Source: Thioalkalivibrio sp. AKL19
GTDB taxonomy: Bacteria > Pseudomonadota > Gammaproteobacteria > Ectothiorhodospirales > Ectothiorhodospiraceae
Direction of reading: 5' to 3'
DNA: 64,000 bases
Assembly (NCBI RefSeq): GCF_000420165.1
Contig: NZ_ATUK01000013.1
Coordinates: 124,001-188,000 of the forward strand
The position numbers and the translations under genes were made by a program. A model generated the notes under the pieces. It was not told the origin of the DNA and ran no database searches. It saw nothing but the letters and a program-made list of their open reading frames with translations. Each line of letters starts with the position of its first letter. Positions within the stretch are counted from its first letter, which is position 1. Below are positions 60,874 to 64,000 of the stretch, one piece after another.

Positions 60874-62223
60874 ATGGCGGTCCATCAACTGGCCGCCGGG
60901 GTCGATTTCGCGGCCCTGGCGCGGCGTTTCCCCGAACGCTATCCGCACCTGCTGGAGTCGGCCCTCATCGGGCAGGCTCCCGCACGCTTTTCCATCCTGT
61001 TTGCCTTTCCCGGGCGGACGCTTTCCAGTGCATCCGCGGACGATGTGCTCGGCGCACTGGATCAGGATCTCGCCCGGTCGCCGGCACTCGACGCTGATGA
61101 TGCCGCTCATGCCCATCTGCCCTTCCTAGGGGGGTGGTTCCTCTACGCGGGCTACGAACTGGCCTGGCACCTTGAACCGGCTCTGGGCCGGTGCCGGGGT
61201 GACCCATGGCTGCCGGACGCACTGGTGACCCGTTTCCCGGGCGCCCTGATCCATGATCACCATGAGGGCACGACCTGGTGGGTGGACGAGGAGGGAGTGC
61301 CGGCGCGGCGGGAGCAGGTGGAGTCCGACTGCGCGGCAGTGCGAGGCGCAGTGGAGGCCAGGAGCGAAGCGCTGCCCGGCCTTGCCCTGCGGGAAGAGCC
61401 CCCGGAACAGTACCTCCACGCGGTGCAGCGGGGGCTGGAATACATCCGGGCCGGCGATACCTTCCAGGTCAACCTGTCGCGGGAATGGCACGCCACGGCC
61501 CGCGCGGCGCTGGATCCGGCGGTGCTGTACGCGCGCCTGCGGGAGGCGAATGCGGCACCGTTTGCGGCCTGGCTGCAACTCCCGGGTGCGCATGTCATCA
61601 GTTCTTCGCCCGAGCGCCTGGTGTCGGTGGAGGCGGGCATGGTCGAGACCCGGCCGATCGCGGGGACGCGACGGCGGGATGCGAATGCCGAGGAGGACCA
61701 GCGCCTTTTCAGTGAGTTGACGTTCAATCTAAAGGAACGGGCCGAGCACGTGATGCTGGTGGACCTGGAACGCAACGATGTTGGACGGGTCGCCGAGACC
61801 GGGAGCGTCCGGGTGGCCGAATTGATGACCATCGAGAGCTACCGCCGGGTGCACCACATCGTGTCCAGCATAGTCGGACGCCTGCGTGCCGGGACCACGG
61901 CGGCCGATGTCCTGCGCGCGGTCTTTCCGGGGGGCACGATTACGGGCTGCCCGAAGATCCGCAGCATGCAGATCATCCAGGAACTGGAACGACATGCCCC
62001 ACGCGGCGCCTATACCGGCGGTTGCGGATACGTCAGCCGGCATGGGCGCATGGACACGAATATCCTCATCCGTACCCTCGTGGTGCGCGGAAACGAACTG
62101 CGCTTCCGGGCCGGCGCCGGGATCGTCGCGGACTCCGATCCCGAGCGCGAACTGGAGGAGACACGGCACAAGGCACGTGGCCTTCTGGAGGCGCTCGGCG
62201 GCGCGAACGAGGACGTGGCGTGA
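60874..62223 (+). CDS. pabB: Aminodeoxychorismate synthase component I (PabB), PIAGT type
   Basis: 449 residues of the chorismate-binding family: GDTFQVNLSREW, SSPERLVS, NLKERAEHVMLVDLERNDVGRV, GGTITGCPK. With an amidotransferase (PabA, not here) it makes 4-amino-4-deoxychorismate for folate. The active-site segment is PIAGT at 261-265; E. coli PabB has PIKGT with a catalytic lysine, while TrpE has PIAGT. A group of PabB proteins carries the Ala form; the pabC neighbour supports PabB over TrpE. Confidence 0.88.
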   Translation: MAVHQLAAGVDFAALARRFPERYPHLLESALIGQAPARFSILFAFPGRTLSSASADDVLGALDQDLARSPALDADDAAHAHLPFLGGWFLYAGYELAWHLEPALGRCRGDPWLPDALVTRFPGALIHDHHEGTTWWVDEEGVPARREQVESDCAAVRGAVEARSEALPGLALREEPPEQYLHAVQRGLEYIRAGDTFQVNLSREWHATARAALDPAVLYARLREANAAPFAAWLQLPGAHVISSSPERLVSVEAGMVETRPIAGTRRRDANAEEDQRLFSELTFNLKERAEHVMLVDLERNDVGRVAETGSVRVAELMTIESYRRVHHIVSSIVGRLRAGTTAADVLRAVFPGGTITGCPKIRSMQIIQELERHAPRGAYTGGCGYVSRHGRMDTNILIRTLVVRGNELRFRAGAGIVADSDPERELEETRHKARGLLEALGGANEDVA

Positions 62224-63032
62224 TCCTGGTCAACGGAGAAGCGGAAGGCCGGATTGCGCCCCTCGACCGCGGTCTGTTGCTGGGCGACGGACTGTTCGAG
62301 ACCCTGCTTGTACGCGCCGGTCGACCCCAGTTATGGGCGTATCACCGCGACAGGCTCTGGCGGGGCCTGCAGCAGCTGGGTTTCCCGGAACCGGACGAGC
62401 CACAGATCCTGGCGGAGGTCGCCCGGGTCGCCGTGCCGGGCAGCTGCCTGGTGCGGCTGACGCTGACCCGTGGCGAGGGGCCGCGGGGCTATGCGCCGCC
62501 GGAGAACGCGACCCCCACACGGATTGTGAGCGGGGGGGCGCCCATTGAGGAAACACCACCCTACGCGCGGGCACCGTTGATCGTGGGCCATTCGGAGGTC
62601 CCGGTGGGCGTGAATCCGGCCCTGGCGGGGCTTAAGCACACCAGTCGCCTGGAACACGTGATGGCGCGACGCAGCTGGCAGCCGGGATGGGACGAGGCGA
62701 TCCTCGACGATGCCCTTGGGCGCGTCGTGAGTGCGACCCAGGGCAATCTGTGGCTGCGCGAAAAGCGCCGCCTGGTGACGCCGCCGGTCGAGCAGTCCGG
62801 GATCGCCGGGACCCGGCGCGCCTGGATACGGGATCACGCGGCCCGGTTCGGGTTCGAGGTCGTCGAGGCCTATCCGGACCCGGTCCGTTTGGAACAGGCG
62901 GATGGCCTCTACGTCACAAGTGCGCGCCTCGGTTTGACCCCGGCGCGACGGGTCGAAGCGGACAAGCCGGGGCCCGCGTGGCAGGATGATCCGCTGTATC
63001 CAATGGGAATCGCGTTGCATGAAGCGGATTAG
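62220..63032 (+). CDS. pabC: Aminodeoxychorismate lyase (PabC)
   Basis: 270 residues, PLP-dependent fold type IV. Catalytic Lys in GLKHTSRLEHVMAR, DRGLLLGDGLFET near the N-terminus and VTSARLGLTPAR near the end. Makes p-aminobenzoate and pyruvate. GTG start overlaps the pabB stop (GTGA), so translation is coupled. Confidence 0.93.
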   Translation: MILVNGEAEGRIAPLDRGLLLGDGLFETLLVRAGRPQLWAYHRDRLWRGLQQLGFPEPDEPQILAEVARVAVPGSCLVRLTLTRGEGPRGYAPPENATPTRIVSGGAPIEETPPYARAPLIVGHSEVPVGVNPALAGLKHTSRLEHVMARRSWQPGWDEAILDDALGRVVSATQGNLWLREKRRLVTPPVEQSGIAGTRRAWIRDHAARFGFEVVEAYPDPVRLEQADGLYVTSARLGLTPARRVEADKPGPAWQDDPLYPMGIALHEAD

Positions 63033-64000
63033 TCTCGCCGTACTGGCCTTCGTGGTGGTGCTGGCCCTGGTGGCCGCGTGGTGGTTGAGCGAGGATTACC
63101 GCGCGCAACTGGATACGCCGCTGGTGCTGGAGACGTCGGAGCGTTACCAACTCGAATCCGGTCAGGGGCTGCGCGCGGTCAGTCAGTCGTTCGCGGAGCG
63201 GGGCTGGATCGATTCCGCATGGGTGGCCGAGGTCTATGGCCGTCGGCAGGGAATCGCCCCGCGTCTGCAGGCAGGGGAGTATGCGGTCACCCCGGGGATG
63301 ACGCCGCGCGACTTGCTCCACGCGATGGCCCGTGGCGATGTCGTTCAGCACCGCCTGACATTCCCCGAGGGCTGGACCATCCGTCAGGCGCTGGCCGCCT
63401 TGCGCGAGCATCCCGAGCTGGTCGGTCCGCCCGAATCCGTCGGCGTGCACAACCTGCTCGAGACCCTCGGTCTTTCGGACCTGGAACATCCCGAGGGCTG
63501 GTTCCTTCCGGATACCTACTTCTTCGGATCCGGGACCAATGCCCTGACGGTGCTGGAGCGCGCGCACCGGGCGATGCGCCTGCATCTCGACCGTGCCTGG
63601 GAAGACCGCATCGAGGAACACCCGGTGGACTCGCCCTACGAACTCCTCATCCTGGCCTCGATCATCGAGCGCGAGACCGGGCGCGGCGACGAACGCGACC
63701 GCGTGGCCGGCGTGTTCGTGAATCGCCTGCAACGCGGCATGCGTCTGCAGACCGATCCGACGCTCCTGTATGTGCAGGAACCGGGCGTGCAACGGCTGAC
63801 GCGCGACGAACTCGACCGCGACCATCCCTACAACACCTACACCCGGGTCGGGCTCCCGCCGACGCCGATCGCGCTCCCCGGGCGGGCGGCCCTGCAGGCC
63901 GCGGCCCGGCCGGCCGATACCAACGACCTGTTCTTTGTCTCGCGCGGCGATGGCAGTCATCATTTCTCCGAGACGTATCGCGAACACCGCGAGGCCGTGA
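63019..64000 (+). CDS. mltG: Endolytic murein transglycosylase MltG (YceG), 3' end missing
   Basis: The first ~327 residues are present; the frame is open to the window end. One N-terminal helix (about 4-25), the LysM-like segment (RYQLESGQGLRAVSQSFAERG, AGEYAVTPGMTPRD) and the YceG catalytic region with LASIIERETGRGDERDRVAGVF; the Glu of that ERE is the catalytic residue position. Cleaves nascent glycan strands at the inner membrane. Its ATG overlaps the pabC 3' end by 14 bp; pabC-mltG is a common order. Confidence 0.95.
   Translation, partial: MKRISLAVLAFVVVLALVAAWWLSEDYRAQLDTPLVLETSERYQLESGQGLRAVSQSFAERGWIDSAWVAEVYGRRQGIAPRLQAGEYAVTPGMTPRDLLHAMARGDVVQHRLTFPEGWTIRQALAALREHPELVGPPESVGVHNLLETLGLSDLEHPEGWFLPDTYFFGSGTNALTVLERAHRAMRLHLDRAWEDRIEEHPVDSPYELLILASIIERETGRGDERDRVAGVFVNRLQRGMRLQTDPTLLYVQEPGVQRLTRDELDRDHPYNTYTRVGLPPTPIALPGRAALQAAARPADTNDLFFVSRGDGSHHFSETYREHREAV

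Overview
The window is GC-rich, densely coded chromosomal DNA from a gammaproteobacterium. The gene content points that way: a nudJ-mnmA-hflD block divergent from icd (the E. coli arrangement minus purB), clpS-clpA-infA, a fab cluster running into pabB-pabC-mltG, mnmC, dusA, roxA, yadGH, ybbA-ybbP beside tesA, and an NsrR-like regulator. Codon use and acidic protein composition would suit the Ectothiorhodospiraceae (for example Thioalkalivibrio), but that is inference from style and not from a marker gene. Genes were identified by reading motifs; no database search was run.

Layout. 1-2.9 kb: the 3' end of a chorismatase-like gene, a UbiE-family methyltransferase, a DUF167 protein and pyrC. 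2.9-8.8 kb: a membrane protein, a GGDEF-EAL protein, a DUF1992/radical-SAM pair, and a DUF432-like protein with an MscS channel. 8.8-9.3 kb: a non-coding stretch with a 303-bp MITE-like element inserted at TTAA, apparently inside an older hairpin repeat. 9.3-14 kb: a secreted nuclease, nsrR-like regulator divergent from a chemoreceptor, and uppP. 14-18 kb: ybbP-ybbA, with ybbA and tesA divergent and sharing a CATG start overlap. 18-25 kb: tRNA-Arg(CCT), an HPP membrane protein, a secreted hydrolase translationally coupled to a sensor GGDEF-EAL protein behind a perfect FNR/ANR box, and a motA-motB-like pair. 25-28.8 kb: lemA with an M48 protease, tRNA-Leu(TAA), and a QueC-like gene of lower GC. 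28.9-40.4 kb: a CHASE-PAS-GGDEF protein, mnmC, an M23 endopeptidase, yadGH, an M17 aminopeptidase, glutamate dehydrogenase and dusA. 40.4-54.1 kb: roxA-purB divergent from fumC; then an apparent seven-gene run nudJ-mnmA-hflD-acnA-(unknown)-HDOD-GGDEF/EAL; then divergent icd. 54.2-64 kb: clpS-clpA, infA, fabD-fabG-acpP-fabF, pabB-pabC and the start of mltG.

Themes. Four large GGDEF or GGDEF/EAL proteins plus an HDOD protein lie in 64 kb, so the organism invests heavily in cyclic-di-GMP signalling. Only the EAL-less protein keeps a full RxxD inhibitory site next to GGDEF. The most unusual arrangement is the HDOD/c-di-GMP module packed directly behind aconitase in the tRNA-modification operon, flanked by icd and fumC. 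Other points of note are a UppP with Met in place of the second motif glutamate, a PabB carrying the alanine (PIAGT) form of its active-site motif, a QueC-like gene standing alone beside a tRNA, and an FNR-type operator in front of the hydrolase/c-di-GMP pair. No CRISPR array, prophage or complete insertion sequence was seen.
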